Source: Pseudomonas asturiensis
GTDB lineage: Bacteria > Pseudomonadota > Gammaproteobacteria > Pseudomonadales > Pseudomonadaceae
Assembly (NCBI RefSeq): GCF_900143095.1
Contig: NZ_FRDA01000005.1
Location: 353,889-417,888, forward strand
Direction: 5' to 3'
Length of the DNA stretch: 64,000 nucleotides
This document shows, one piece after another, positions 38,308 through 47,501 of the stretch. The translations under genes and the position numbers were made by a program. Under the pieces are notes generated by a model. The model was not told where the DNA came from, searched no databases, and saw only the letters and a program-made list of their open reading frames with translations. Every line of letters begins with the position of its first letter. The first letter of the stretch is position 1.

Positions 38308-38486
38308 CGCTTGTCGCTCCTGGACGGCTCGACCTTGCTGATGGCCTCTGGATCATCGGCAAAAGGCAACAACGTTGCGTCGTCGAACTCAGCCTTGCGC
38401 TTCGGGCTGAACACCCATAACGTCAGGCCAATGAACGCCACCATCACCACCAGTGTGCCGAGGCCTCGAATCGTTCCGATGTCCAT
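38304..38486 (-). CDS. ccoQ: cbb3 oxidase small subunit CcoQ
   Basis: 60 residues from ATG 38486, five bases after the ccoO stop; an in-frame GTG at 38495 overlaps ccoO. One membrane span (about 6-26) and a conserved [20 protein letters not shown] tail. CcoQ stabilises the CcoNOP core. Confidence 0.93.
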   Translation of the reverse strand: MDIGTIRGLGTLVVMVAFIGLTLWVFSPKRKAEFDDATLLPFADDPEAISKVEPSRSDKR

Positions 38487-38491
38487 ATCGT

Positions 38492-39100
38492 TCACCGTTT
38501 GCTCTTGATGAGGGTACCGAGGCCTTGCAGGTACGCGACCAGCGCGTCCATTTCGGTCTTGCCTTGTACGGCCGCGGCGGCGCCGGCGATGTCTGCATCG
38601 GTGTAGGGCGTACCCAGCGTTCGCAGCACTTCAAGCTTTTTGGCGGTGTCCTTGCCGTCGAGTATCTTTTCGACCAGAAACGGGTAAGCCGGCATTTTTG
38701 ATTCAGGCACGACATCGCGCGGGTTATACAGGTGCGCGCGATGCCAGTCGTCCGAGTAGCGACCACCAACCCGTGCCAGATCAGGCCCGGTACGTTTCGA
38801 ACCCCACAGAAACGGATGATCCCAGACGCTTTCGCCTGCGACCGAGTAATGGCCGTAGCGCTCGGTTTCAGCACGAAACGGGCGGATCATCTGTGAGTGG
38901 CAACCCACGCAGCCGTTGGCGATGTAGACGTCACGGCCTTCCACCTCCAGCGCGGTACGCGGCTTCATGCCTTCGATGGGCTGGTTGGTCACGTCCTGAA
39001 AGAACAGCGGTACGATCTGCGTCAGGCCGCCGATACTGACGGCAATCACCATGAAAAAGGCCAGCAGACCGATGTTTTTTTCCAGCACTTCATGTTTCAT
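38492..39100 (-). CDS. ccoO: cbb3 oxidase monoheme subunit CcoO
   Basis: 202 residues. One N-terminal membrane span (about 9-28) and a cytochrome c fold with CVGCH (about residue 60). Starts where ccoN stops (overlapping one base), indicating coupling. Confidence 0.97.
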   Translation of the reverse strand: MKHEVLEKNIGLLAFFMVIAVSIGGLTQIVPLFFQDVTNQPIEGMKPRTALEVEGRDVYIANGCVGCHSQMIRPFRAETERYGHYSVAGESVWDHPFLWGSKRTGPDLARVGGRYSDDWHRAHLYNPRDVVPESKMPAYPFLVEKILDGKDTAKKLEVLRTLGTPYTDADIAGAAAAVQGKTEMDALVAYLQGLGTLIKSKR

Positions 39101-40542
39101 CAGTGCGCCCCCGCAACGGTGATGCGGGCCGCCGCCGCTGCGTCTTCAGGGCTGGACGCACGCACGGTGCGCCACACGTTGTACGCCATCAACAGCATGC
39201 CGCTGGTGAAGATCGCACCGCCAATGGCGCGCACGACATAGCCCGGATGGCTGGCCTGCATGGCTTCGACGAAGGAGTAGGTGAGGGTGCCGTCGTTGTT
39301 GATCGCGCGCCACATCAGGCCTTGGGTCAGGCCGTTGACCCACATGGAGGTGATGTACAGCACGGTGCCGATGGTTGCCAGCCAGAAATGCGCGTTGATC
39401 AGGCCGATGCTGTGCATGTGCGGACGCCCGAAAACCTTGGGGATCAGGTGGTAGGTCGCGCCGATGGTGATCATCGCCACCCAGCCCAGTGCGCCGGAAT
39501 GCACGTGACCGATGGTCCAGTCGGTGTAGTGCGACAGTGAGTTGACGGTCTTGATGGCCATCATCGGCCCTTCGAACGTCGACATGCCGTAGAACGCCAG
39601 CGAGACCACCAGAAAGCGCAGAATCGGGTCGGTCCGTAACTTATGCCACGCGCCGGACAGGGTCATCATGCCGTTGATCATGCCGCCCCAGCTCGGGGCC
39701 AGCAGGATGATCGACATGACCATGCCCAGCGACTGTGCCCAGTCGGGCAGCGCGGTGTAATGCAGGTGGTGCGGGCCCGCCCAGATGTACAGGGTGATCA
39801 AGGCCCAGAAATGCACAATGGACAGGCGATACGAGTAAATCGGGCGTTCGGCCTGTTTGGGCACGAAGTAATACATCATCCCCAGAAAGCCTGTCGTCAG
39901 GAAAAAGCCGACCGCGTTGTGCCCGTACCACCATTGAATCATCGCGTCGGTGGCACCCGCGTAGGCCGAGTAGGATTTGAACAGGCTGACCGGCAGGGCG
40001 ATGTGGTTGACCACGTGGAGCATCCCGGTTACGACGATAAATGCGCCGTAGAACCAGTTGGCGACATAAATATGGCGGGTCTTGCGTCGCACGATGGTGC
40101 CGAAAAACACCGCGCCGTAGGCGATCCACACGATGGCCAGCAGGATTGCGATGGGCCATTCGAGTTCTGCGTATTCCTTGGTGGTGGTGTAGCCCATGGG
40201 CAACGAGACGATGGCGCTGACGATGACCGCTTGCCAGCCCCAGAACGTGAAGGCTGCCAGGCGGTCGGAAATCAGCCGGGTCTGGCAGGTGCGCTGGACC
40301 ACATAATAAGAGGTACCGAACAGCGCGCAGCCGCCGAAGGCAAAGATCACCAGGTTGGTGTGCAAGGGACGCAGGCGTCCGAACGTCGTCCATTCCAGGT
40401 CGAAGTTCAGCTCGGGCCAGACCAGTTGCGAGGCGATGAACACACCCAGTGCCATGCCAACGATGCCCCAGACCACGGTCATGATGGCAAACTGGCGAAC
40501 CACCTTGTAGTTGTAGGCCGTTGGGCTGATTGCTGCGCTCAT
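39100..40542 (-). CDS. ccoN: cbb3 oxidase catalytic subunit CcoN
   Basis: 480 residues from ATG 40542 ([20 protein letters not shown]). Twelve-span heme-copper oxidase of class C; the metal-ligand regions [20 protein letters not shown] and [20 protein letters not shown] are present. The longer frame extending to 40632 is not needed. In P. aeruginosa the equivalent copy next to ccoG is the constitutive cco1; no ANR box was found upstream here, which fits. Confidence 0.97.
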   Translation of the reverse strand: MSAAISPTAYNYKVVRQFAIMTVVWGIVGMALGVFIASQLVWPELNFDLEWTTFGRLRPLHTNLVIFAFGGCALFGTSYYVVQRTCQTRLISDRLAAFTFWGWQAVIVSAIVSLPMGYTTTKEYAELEWPIAILLAIVWIAYGAVFFGTIVRRKTRHIYVANWFYGAFIVVTGMLHVVNHIALPVSLFKSYSAYAGATDAMIQWWYGHNAVGFFLTTGFLGMMYYFVPKQAERPIYSYRLSIVHFWALITLYIWAGPHHLHYTALPDWAQSLGMVMSIILLAPSWGGMINGMMTLSGAWHKLRTDPILRFLVVSLAFYGMSTFEGPMMAIKTVNSLSHYTDWTIGHVHSGALGWVAMITIGATYHLIPKVFGRPHMHSIGLINAHFWLATIGTVLYITSMWVNGLTQGLMWRAINNDGTLTYSFVEAMQASHPGYVVRAIGGAIFTSGMLLMAYNVWRTVRASSPEDAAAAARITVAGAH

Positions 40543-41107
40543 TACACACTTCCAGGGTTCAGATTTACAGGCGCATTCGAAGCCGGGCATCGTCGCAGGA
40601 CAGCGCCAGGGCAGACCGAAAGGGCGGGGCAAGTGGAGCAGGCAAGGCGCTCTGGAACAGGGTGTTCGCCGCAGACCGCCGTCGGCAAGCTTAACTTTGA
40701 AAGATGAGTGTGGGAAGTCGATGAGTAAAAGTTGTCCGCGTGGTCAAAAAAAGTCCGCACCCCATTGCAAGGAGCGGACTTCATGCGGCGTTAACAGTAC
40801 AGCCTGTCCCGATGCAGGAGTTGATCAGGACTCCAAGGGAAAGCTGCGCACGCCTGCGGTCGATGATTGCCTGTGTCATTGCCCAGCAAATTGGCCTGAG
40901 CAGGCGAATGACCTGGCAACCAAACCGCCATGCTTCACTGCCATGCGATCAGGGTGTCACGAGTAAACCGCCCGGTTGCGTGGTGTTGGGGCGTTCAGGG
41001 TCCTGGCACCTGTAAATGCATGGCATGGATACGTTACGCCGCTGCGGCTGAACGGTTGCTGTCGGGTATAGTTCCGGCCATCGAAGACCCATCAAAAGGA
41101 AGCACGC
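40543..41107. other. Non-coding region upstream of ccoN
   Basis: 565 bases with no convincing gene; short frames on both strands lack ribosome-binding sites and family features. It contains the promoter of ccoN (- strand), the promoter of the hydrolase gene at 41108 (+ strand) and an isolated minus-strand terminator at 40746-40781. No TTGAT-N4-ATCAA box was found. Confidence 0.65.
40746..40781 (-). terminator. Orphan intrinsic terminator (- strand)
   Basis: On the minus strand an 8-bp perfect stem (AAGTCCGC / GCGGACTT) with a 15-base loop is followed directly by a run of T, the form of a strong intrinsic terminator. No minus-strand gene lies upstream of it within 320 bases. It ends some 200 bases before ccoN. 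Confidence 0.75.
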
Positions 41108-41785
41108 ATGACTCATGACGCAGCACAGGCTCAGTGCGCACAGCTGGCGCAGAGCCATGGTTGGCTGTGGACGGCCGGGCAGCGAGATACGACGCAGGAA
41201 CCCGTCACGCTGGTGCTGGCGCACGGGGCCGGAGCACCCATGGACAGCGATTTCATGAACCGTATGGCCGCGCACCTCGCAGCGCTGGGCGTGAACGTCA
41301 TGCGTTTCGAGTTTCCCTACATGGCCCAGCGACGTGATGGCGGCAGCAAACGTCCACCCAATCAGCAGGCACAGTTGCTTGATTGCTGGCGCAAGGTGTG
41401 TGAACAGCTAAGACCGCATGTAGAGGGGCGTCTGGCCATTGGCGGCAAGTCCATGGGCGGCCGGATGGCCAGTCTGATAGCCGATCAGTCGAAGGTCGAT
41501 GCACTGGTGTGTCTGGGCTATCCGTTCTATGCCGTGGGCAAACCGGAAAAGCCGCGTGTGGCGCATCTGGCCGATCTGCAGACCCGAACCCTGATCGTTC
41601 AGGGTGAGCGTGACGCGTTGGGTGATCGCAAGGCGGTTGAGGGGTATGAGTTGTCCGGCGCCATTGACCTGCACTGGCTGGCGACGGCCAATCACGACCT
41701 TAAGCCGCTCAAGGCCTCGGGTGCCACCCACGAGCAATACCTGGTCGAATCCGCTCAGGCGATTGCCGCATTCCTGCGTGCCTGA
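41108..41785 (+). CDS. Alpha/beta hydrolase of the KANSL3/Tex30 family
   Basis: 225 residues. The oxyanion region LVLAHGAGAPMDSDFM (about 36-51), nucleophile motif GGKSMGGRMAS (about 113-123) and a probable catalytic Asp in QGERDALG are present; the His is probably the one in ATANHDL near residue 199. Such proteins are predicted cytosolic hydrolases with unknown substrates. AAAAGGA precedes the ATG. It is monocistronic; the following gene is on the opposite strand two bases away. Confidence 0.85.
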   Translation: MTHDAAQAQCAQLAQSHGWLWTAGQRDTTQEPVTLVLAHGAGAPMDSDFMNRMAAHLAALGVNVMRFEFPYMAQRRDGGSKRPPNQQAQLLDCWRKVCEQLRPHVEGRLAIGGKSMGGRMASLIADQSKVDALVCLGYPFYAVGKPEKPRVAHLADLQTRTLIVQGERDALGDRKAVEGYELSGAIDLHWLATANHDLKPLKASGATHEQYLVESAQAIAAFLRA

Positions 41786-41786
41786 A

Positions 41787-42245
41787 TCATTTGCACTGCA
41801 CATCGAAGGTACCCTCCGTGACCTCGAATGCCATGGCCGAGATGGCAAAGCTGAAATGACCTTTCAGACGCATTGTGTGGGGGTTGGCTTCGATCAGCGT
41901 GAGCACGCCGGTCTGAAAGTGCCCCGAGTGATAGATAACGCTCTGCCAGTGAGGCGTCTCGTTGTAGATCACCTTGATTCGGTTATGACCGATCAGGTTA
42001 TGGCTGCCCAACCGCAAATCATGGTCAAAGAACAGGCCGATACTGGTGCGCTTTCTGCCGACCTTGCCATCAGCAATCACCTTCCAGATCCAGTGATCGG
42101 GAGCGTGGGACAACTCGGGACGTTTGGTCAGCCGACCCACGAGTGACGACAGGACAAAGGGCTTCTGGTTGACGCTCGCCGCAAAGGTCCCTTCGCTGGA
42201 AGGAGGGCGGACGAAGCGTTTGGCGGGAATGACGGTGCGGCGCAT
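41787..42245 (-). CDS. Hypothetical protein (152 aa)
   Basis: A soluble-looking protein rich in beta-type residues, basic N-terminus, ending FDVQCK; no signal peptide, membrane span or known motif recognised. Middle stretches such as LRLGSHNLIGHNRIKVIY and HWQSVIYHSGHFQTGVL suggest a beta-sandwich. It is convergent with the hydrolase gene. The ribosome-binding site is weak. Function unknown; it may be part of the adhesin island to its right, which runs in the same direction. Confidence 0.6.
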   Translation of the reverse strand: MRRTVIPAKRFVRPPSSEGTFAASVNQKPFVLSSLVGRLTKRPELSHAPDHWIWKVIADGKVGRKRTSIGLFFDHDLRLGSHNLIGHNRIKVIYNETPHWQSVIYHSGHFQTGVLTLIEANPHTMRLKGHFSFAISAMAFEVTEGTFDVQCK

Positions 42246-42298
42246 GGGCTGGCTCTTGAAGCAGGATGGCGGTAAACCTGTGCGCAGACATGAAAGGA

Positions 42299-42324
42299 GG
42301 GCGCTACGTCTTCACGTAACGCCC
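42299..42324 (-). terminator. Hairpin after the 981-residue protein gene
   Basis: GGGCG-C-TACGT / ACGTA-A-CGCCC with a CTTC loop and one mismatch. On the minus strand it is followed by TCCTTTC. It lies 34 bases after the stop of the gene that ends at 42358. Confidence 0.5.
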
Positions 42325-42357
42325 CTGGGGTTTCCTGGCTAACGCTTCAGCGATGGC

Positions 42358-45303
42358 TTAGCGGATGGCGATGCCAAGACTGGCATTGTGGTGCAACAAT
42401 TTGAAGTCTGCGCCTGTGACCAGATTTTTCACGAAGTACCACTTCCAGCCCAGCAGATTCACCGCCGCAACGGTCGAGGACCAGTAGTTGCCTTTGCCCA
42501 GCGGCCAGCGGTTGCGGTAGGCGGCATAGATCTCGTTGAGTTCCTGAATGGACGGAATCCTTGCGTTCTTGGCATGCGCGGCGCTGTTCATTTGCGCCAG
42601 ACTGCCACTGCCCAGCCCAAGGCAATGGATAACGCCTGTGACGGTGACCTCATAGCTTTTGGTCGAGCCCAGTGCGTCGGTCACCGAGATGGTTGCCGAC
42701 CCGTTGCCCCGGACCGTCGTCAGACCATTACCGTCCACTTTCGCCACCAACGGATTGCTCGTTGCGTAGCGGTAAGGCGCCTGTCCACCCGAGGCCTGGC
42801 GTTGAACGCTGGTCCCGGCTGGAAATGCCGGCAGAAAATCCGGCATGCTCGGAATCAGATAGACCTTGCCTGCCAGTTTGACGGGCGAGGTGCCGAAGCT
42901 CAGTTCCTTCTTGACCGTGAGCCACAGCGGAACCGATTTCTTCGCTGTGCCTGCTCGCGTCACCGTATAGGTGATGCTGGCAGAGCCGCCTTCCACCGCA
43001 AGGATCAGGGCCTTGGACACAGTGAAATGAAGCTCGCTGGAGTTTCCAGCCTGTGCCGGTGTGTCATAACTGGTGCGGCCGCGCCAGTTGAGCACCACGC
43101 TGTCGGCATTGTTCATGCCTGGGTAGCTGACCCGGACCGTTGCCCCGGAATCTGGAATCAGCGAAGGCGTCACGACCCCGTCCCCTCCCACCGAGTCCAT
43201 ACGCGGCGCGGGGAGTTCAGTCAGTCCGTCGAGCACTTTCAAGGTCAGTGTCCCGGAAGTCTGGACCAGACCGTTGGCGCGGTTGACGGTATAGGACACT
43301 TGCACGACCTGTCCGGCATTGGCGACGACCAGCGCGGCGGCAAACACCGTCTCCAGCGGCTTGCCCGCTTCACTGCCGACGATGGTCTTTTCTTTGGTGT
43401 CGCTGCCCTTGGGACCTTTCCATTGCACCGTGACTCGATCACCGGCTTTGAAGCCGGCACTGGCGGCGATGACCGCAGTTGCGCCGTGAGGGGCGTTGAC
43501 CGGGTTGAGGGTGTCGCCGGTGGCTTCTTTGATGGTGGGGGTGGGGACATCCGGGACGTTCGTTTCGCGGACACTGATCAGCAGCTTCGCTGACTGAGCA
43601 GTCCGATTGCCTTGCTTTACTTCGTACCAGGCTTCAATGATGCCGTCGATGTTGGCATCAACATAGCGCTTGGGAACCCTGAAGATAACTTCACGATTGA
43701 TCGTGCCGCTGTTGATCACCGTGTAGGTACTGTAGGTTCCGTCCGTCGCGCGTCCATCCCAATGCACGATAACTTTGTCACCTTCTACCATTGGCTGGTA
43801 AGGCTGGATGCGGACAGTCGCTTCAAGCACGACGTTAGCTGGATCCAGAATGCCGTCGGCTCCGACACGATCAACCAGAGGTGCAGGCAGCGGCGTACGG
43901 TTGTCGACATCTACGAGCAATTGCAGCACAGGGGATTTGAAAAATGCTTTTGTGTAAGTCTTAACGGTGTAATAGACCTCCAGCGAGCCACCTGCGAGAA
44001 CACTGACCTTTTCATCCGGAATCAGGAATCCAATCGTTTTGTTAACGTCGTCCTGATTAAGGTTCTTCAACTCGTCGTGCATCACGGTTTCGCCACTTGG
44101 CGTTCTACCCATCAAGACGAGCGTGACGTCGTTGCCATCCGCCATGAAGTGGTAAGGCGGCACTTCGGCGATAACATTGCGCAGTGAAGGGTCCAGCAGG
44201 CCGTTGACGGCTGCGGGCACGCGAGGTGGTTCAAGTTGCTGAGCCTGTCCGAGGATGGTCAACGGCAGGCTTTTGGAGCGCAGAAGCTCACCGGATGCCT
44301 TGGTGACCGTATATTTCAGACGCGCTCGGCCCTGTGCGATCGGTTGAAACTGTTCATTTTCGATCAGAAACTCGATGAAACTACCAGGGGTTTGTACCAC
44401 CTTGGTAGCGACATAAGGTTCGAGCGAAATGCCTTCTGCCGTACTACGTTCCACCACGAAACGAATGGTGTCACCCGTAACGATGTTCGGGTTGGAAAGC
44501 ACCAGAGCCTGTACATCTCCCCCCGCGAGCTTGTCGAGATCGAGCTCCATATTGGGGGCTTGTGGCGCAATAGGAGCGGGCAGGCTCGAGAGACCGATTT
44601 CCACCTCGGTATGGGCGGGGAGTGAAAACCTCGACCAATTATTGACGACGTCGCGGATCTCGTAACGCACGATAATGTTTTCAGAATCCCCCGCTTCAGT
44701 AATGACTTCCTTGCGGATATCGACGTTGACAGCTCTATTTAACTGCGCATTGGTCAACGGCGGACATTCGACTTCAATGCCGTGCCAGTAAACGGCAATG
44801 ACATCGCCCTCACTCATGTTTTCGTAGGGAGGAACAATGACCGACACGTTTTCCGGGGTGGTGATGATACCCGCCGGGTTGATGAGCAACGGTTCCAGTT
44901 TTTCGTTTTCGTAAGGCGTCGCAGGATCGGGATCCCGCCCGCCGGGGATGTCCAGTTTTACGATAACTTTCTGGACGGGTGAATGTTCCTGGATTTCAGA
45001 CGGAAAGCGGGTGTAGGCATACCTGACGTCCGTGAGCCCGGATTTGATCCATCGGGTGTTGACATAAAGCGAAAACAGACCATTGGTATTGGGTGCGTCG
45101 GGCGAATGAGTGTAGCTATCGATGACGTCATCATTTGCGCCCCAAAAAAGGTCAAGCCGATCACGTTGGTTCATGTCGATAGGCCCGATGATAACTTCGA
45201 GCGGTTTTGACGGGTCGGCGACGTCCACATCACCCACACCTTGAACGTTGTGGCTGAGAACGACAGGACCCGGGAGCGGTTTGAGAGCGTGAAGTGTGTT
45301 CAT
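42358..45303 (-). CDS. Large Ig-like repeat protein with Big_2 and DUF1566-like C-terminus
   Basis: 981 residues. Seven diverged repeats of roughly 100 residues, each with a core like VPPYxxMxxGDxVxVxWxG (for example QPYQPMVEGDKVIVHWDG), fill about residues 1-770. They are followed by a Big_2-type Ig domain (about 790-885, GNGSATISVTDALG) and a C-terminal segment with IPSIQELNEIYAAYRNRWPL and YWSST, as in DUF1566/Lcl or invasin tip domains. No signal peptide or membrane anchor is visible. A good AAGGA site precedes the ATG. Probably an adhesin-like surface or secreted protein; mode of export unknown. Confidence 0.78.
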   Translation of the reverse strand: MNTLHALKPLPGPVVLSHNVQGVGDVDVADPSKPLEVIIGPIDMNQRDRLDLFWGANDDVIDSYTHSPDAPNTNGLFSLYVNTRWIKSGLTDVRYAYTRFPSEIQEHSPVQKVIVKLDIPGGRDPDPATPYENEKLEPLLINPAGIITTPENVSVIVPPYENMSEGDVIAVYWHGIEVECPPLTNAQLNRAVNVDIRKEVITEAGDSENIIVRYEIRDVVNNWSRFSLPAHTEVEIGLSSLPAPIAPQAPNMELDLDKLAGGDVQALVLSNPNIVTGDTIRFVVERSTAEGISLEPYVATKVVQTPGSFIEFLIENEQFQPIAQGRARLKYTVTKASGELLRSKSLPLTILGQAQQLEPPRVPAAVNGLLDPSLRNVIAEVPPYHFMADGNDVTLVLMGRTPSGETVMHDELKNLNQDDVNKTIGFLIPDEKVSVLAGGSLEVYYTVKTYTKAFFKSPVLQLLVDVDNRTPLPAPLVDRVGADGILDPANVVLEATVRIQPYQPMVEGDKVIVHWDGRATDGTYSTYTVINSGTINREVIFRVPKRYVDANIDGIIEAWYEVKQGNRTAQSAKLLISVRETNVPDVPTPTIKEATGDTLNPVNAPHGATAVIAASAGFKAGDRVTVQWKGPKGSDTKEKTIVGSEAGKPLETVFAAALVVANAGQVVQVSYTVNRANGLVQTSGTLTLKVLDGLTELPAPRMDSVGGDGVVTPSLIPDSGATVRVSYPGMNNADSVVLNWRGRTSYDTPAQAGNSSELHFTVSKALILAVEGGSASITYTVTRAGTAKKSVPLWLTVKKELSFGTSPVKLAGKVYLIPSMPDFLPAFPAGTSVQRQASGGQAPYRYATSNPLVAKVDGNGLTTVRGNGSATISVTDALGSTKSYEVTVTGVIHCLGLGSGSLAQMNSAAHAKNARIPSIQELNEIYAAYRNRWPLGKGNYWSSTVAAVNLLGWKWYFVKNLVTGADFKLLHHNASLGIAIR

Positions 45304-45326
45304 TGATTCTTCCTTGATTATAAAGT

Positions 45327-45346
45327 GGGCGAGGCAAGCCTCGCCC
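45327..45346 (-). terminator. Intergenic hairpin between the two large repeat-protein genes
   Basis: Perfect 9-bp stem GGGCGAGGC / GCCTCGCCC with a 2-base loop, followed on the minus strand by ACTTTATAAT. It lies 8 bases after the stop of the upstream gene (45355-47193) and may act as terminator or attenuator, lowering expression of the 981-residue protein. Confidence 0.55.
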
Positions 45347-45354
45347 TTTGGGGA

Positions 45355-47193
45355 TTAAACGGAGCTTGGCCTGCCAGTGCGCATATCGATCAATGCGCCA
45401 CCACGCTTCGAGTTGCCTTGGCCTTTATCGCCTTTGACCTGGAAACTGGCCTCGACATGGCCGTAATAGTGTTCATCCAGCGTGTCGCGGGGAACAGTCA
45501 GGTGAAAGCCGTTCTCAACATGGGTTTGGGTAAGAGGCTCTGACAGGTAAGTCCATTCAAGCACTTTGTTGCCACCTACCAGGCTGTCGTAACCTTCATA
45601 CAAAAATGTAATGGTTTGGCCGATTTCAATATTGTCATAGGGTTCAATGAAGACGGGAGCACCGTTGGCGCCGTTGATAGCATTGATTGCTCCATTGACA
45701 TTCAAATCGGTGAATACGGGAGCGTTCGGTCCTTGAACGCCGCCTGGCAGTTCTTCTTTGGATCGTACAACGATGCGTTGATCAGCAGAAATAGACATGT
45801 TGGGATTTCCTGTGGCGTTGAGGGTGTAGTGGACTTTAATGTCGTCACCGGTACCCACCGGTTTGAACTTGCTGTTCAGCGCTGTGAGCAACAATGGGCG
45901 GCCTGTGACAACGTCGGAGTTGGTAATGGTATAAGGTTGGTCGAGTACTTCCTGATCACCCCAGAACACGGTAATGGTTTGCAGGGCTTTGAAGTCGGTA
46001 TTCCAGTCAATCAGCACGGTGGCATTTAATTCAAAGTCATTTTCATCAATGACATTGTCTTCATTGCTTGGCGTGCTGCTGCTGCCTCTCACAGTAGGTT
46101 TGTTCAGCGGTGAGGGCACAGGCAGTTCAATATTGACATCCACCATCAGGTTGTCGGAGACGCCGGCGACCTGTCCGTTTCGGATGACTTCATACTTGAG
46201 TTGACGGGTACCGTTTTGCGCCGTCTCGATCGTGAGGAACTGGACATTGAAAACAAGCACGAACGGCTCATTCAGGTCGTCTGTTGCAACGGGTTCAGGC
46301 CCAAGTTTTTCCGAACCCCAATGGAGGAGTATCTGGTCACCCTCAACGACAGTGCTGGAGCCGGGAATAAGGACTTCTACGCCGGCTTTCGCGTCTTTGT
46401 AATCAATAACACCGTCAAAATCTTCAATAACGGGCGCTGGCAGGCCAGGAACGACCTCGGTCAGAAACAGCGGGATGGTGACTTTTTTCGAGTCAGCAGA
46501 AACGTTACCTGCTCGATCCGTCACGGTGTAATAGGTAGCGCCTGCTGGGCTTTTCAGATCGATGAGAAAGTTTTTTGAGAACGGGACTTCAATAGGCTTT
46601 TCTTCATCCTCATCACCGCTCAACTCAACTTCCGGACCGGGCACTGTGCCCCAGTACGTCTTGATCAGATCGCCTCGCTTTAAGCCTGAATAACCAAAAA
46701 TACTGCCTGTCAGGGTGTCGCCCATCAGGCGCAGTTCTTCCAGGGTAAGGCCATCCTTTGCCTCATCCGGGAACGCCATGTAACCCAGTTGATACGCGCC
46801 GGGTGGGGTTCTGTCCACGATGATGGGAACGGCTGGGGAGGTAATTTCATCCAATCCAGGGAACGTGATTAATCGATATTGAACCTGATACATTCCGTCC
46901 GTTTTGAGGGCCACATCAACGGGAATGGTCAGGTTAAGTGTTGTGCCTGGGGAGGGGATGACGGACAGTGTTTGTTCATCGCCAACTGACAAGCCGTTCA
47001 GCAAGAGACTATATTTGTCGCCTAAGGCTGGTAAGTCCCAAAGCGGGAACTCTACGGTAACGTCAGACGCCAGATCGACTGTTTTGATCAGGCCGTCAAC
47101 GTCATCTGCAAGGGGGACGACGGGGGGCAAAAGAGTAATGGGACCTTGCTTTTTGGGGCGGTAAGCGAGGTAGCGTAGGTGCTTGTTAAACAT
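45355..47193 (-). CDS. Ig-like repeat protein (612 aa)
   Basis: 612 residues, same family as the 981-residue protein. About five repeats with the pattern acidic-GVI/NVID...GDQILLHWG (for example IPGSSTVVEGDQILLHWGSE). A stretch with TPPGAYQLGY and YTVTDRAGNVSADSKKVT also occurs in the 220-residue paralogue at 50719-51381. No signal peptide is seen: the N-terminus MFNKHLRYLAYRPKKQGPIT is basic and polar. GAGA precedes the ATG. Transcribed divergently from the autotransporter gene. Confidence 0.75.
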   Translation of the reverse strand: MFNKHLRYLAYRPKKQGPITLLPPVVPLADDVDGLIKTVDLASDVTVEFPLWDLPALGDKYSLLLNGLSVGDEQTLSVIPSPGTTLNLTIPVDVALKTDGMYQVQYRLITFPGLDEITSPAVPIIVDRTPPGAYQLGYMAFPDEAKDGLTLEELRLMGDTLTGSIFGYSGLKRGDLIKTYWGTVPGPEVELSGDEDEEKPIEVPFSKNFLIDLKSPAGATYYTVTDRAGNVSADSKKVTIPLFLTEVVPGLPAPVIEDFDGVIDYKDAKAGVEVLIPGSSTVVEGDQILLHWGSEKLGPEPVATDDLNEPFVLVFNVQFLTIETAQNGTRQLKYEVIRNGQVAGVSDNLMVDVNIELPVPSPLNKPTVRGSSSTPSNEDNVIDENDFELNATVLIDWNTDFKALQTITVFWGDQEVLDQPYTITNSDVVTGRPLLLTALNSKFKPVGTGDDIKVHYTLNATGNPNMSISADQRIVVRSKEELPGGVQGPNAPVFTDLNVNGAINAINGANGAPVFIEPYDNIEIGQTITFLYEGYDSLVGGNKVLEWTYLSEPLTQTHVENGFHLTVPRDTLDEHYYGHVEASFQVKGDKGQGNSKRGGALIDMRTGRPSSV

Positions 47194-47501
47194 GTAATTC
47201 TCTTCTGTGTATGAGGGATTAATAAGTATTAATACTGGCAGAGAGGCAGGTATGTCTTTATGCCGTGAGATAGAAGATGCGCTATCTGAGTACGGAAGTA
47301 ATAGAGGTTTTAATGGTGTGTCAATAGGTTGCGAGTGCCTTTTATGGTATTTATTTTTGGCTGATAGTCTTTAAGAAGCGTCTGTAAGAGTTTTCTTTGT
47401 TGGATAAGGAAAAGGATTACATTTTTACGTTTGAAGTTTGGCCTTCGTTACGTTCAGTGTTTGTAAGCTCTTGGTGTATTTACTGCCTGGAGTTATCTAT
47501 T
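47194..47501. promoter_or_regulatory. AT-rich divergent promoter region with a 12-bp palindrome
   Basis: 308 bases between the 612-residue protein gene (-) and the autotransporter (+). It is clearly more AT-rich than the surroundings and holds the perfect palindrome AGTATTAATACT at 47225-47236, a candidate operator. An open frame extends upstream from the autotransporter to 47397, but a start at 47502 is preferred. Confidence 0.5.

Noticed and set aside
40697..41015. Short + strand frames of 89 and 91 residues upstream of 41108
   Set aside because: Cys-rich overlapping frames with no recognisable family or ribosome-binding site, running through the terminator hairpin.
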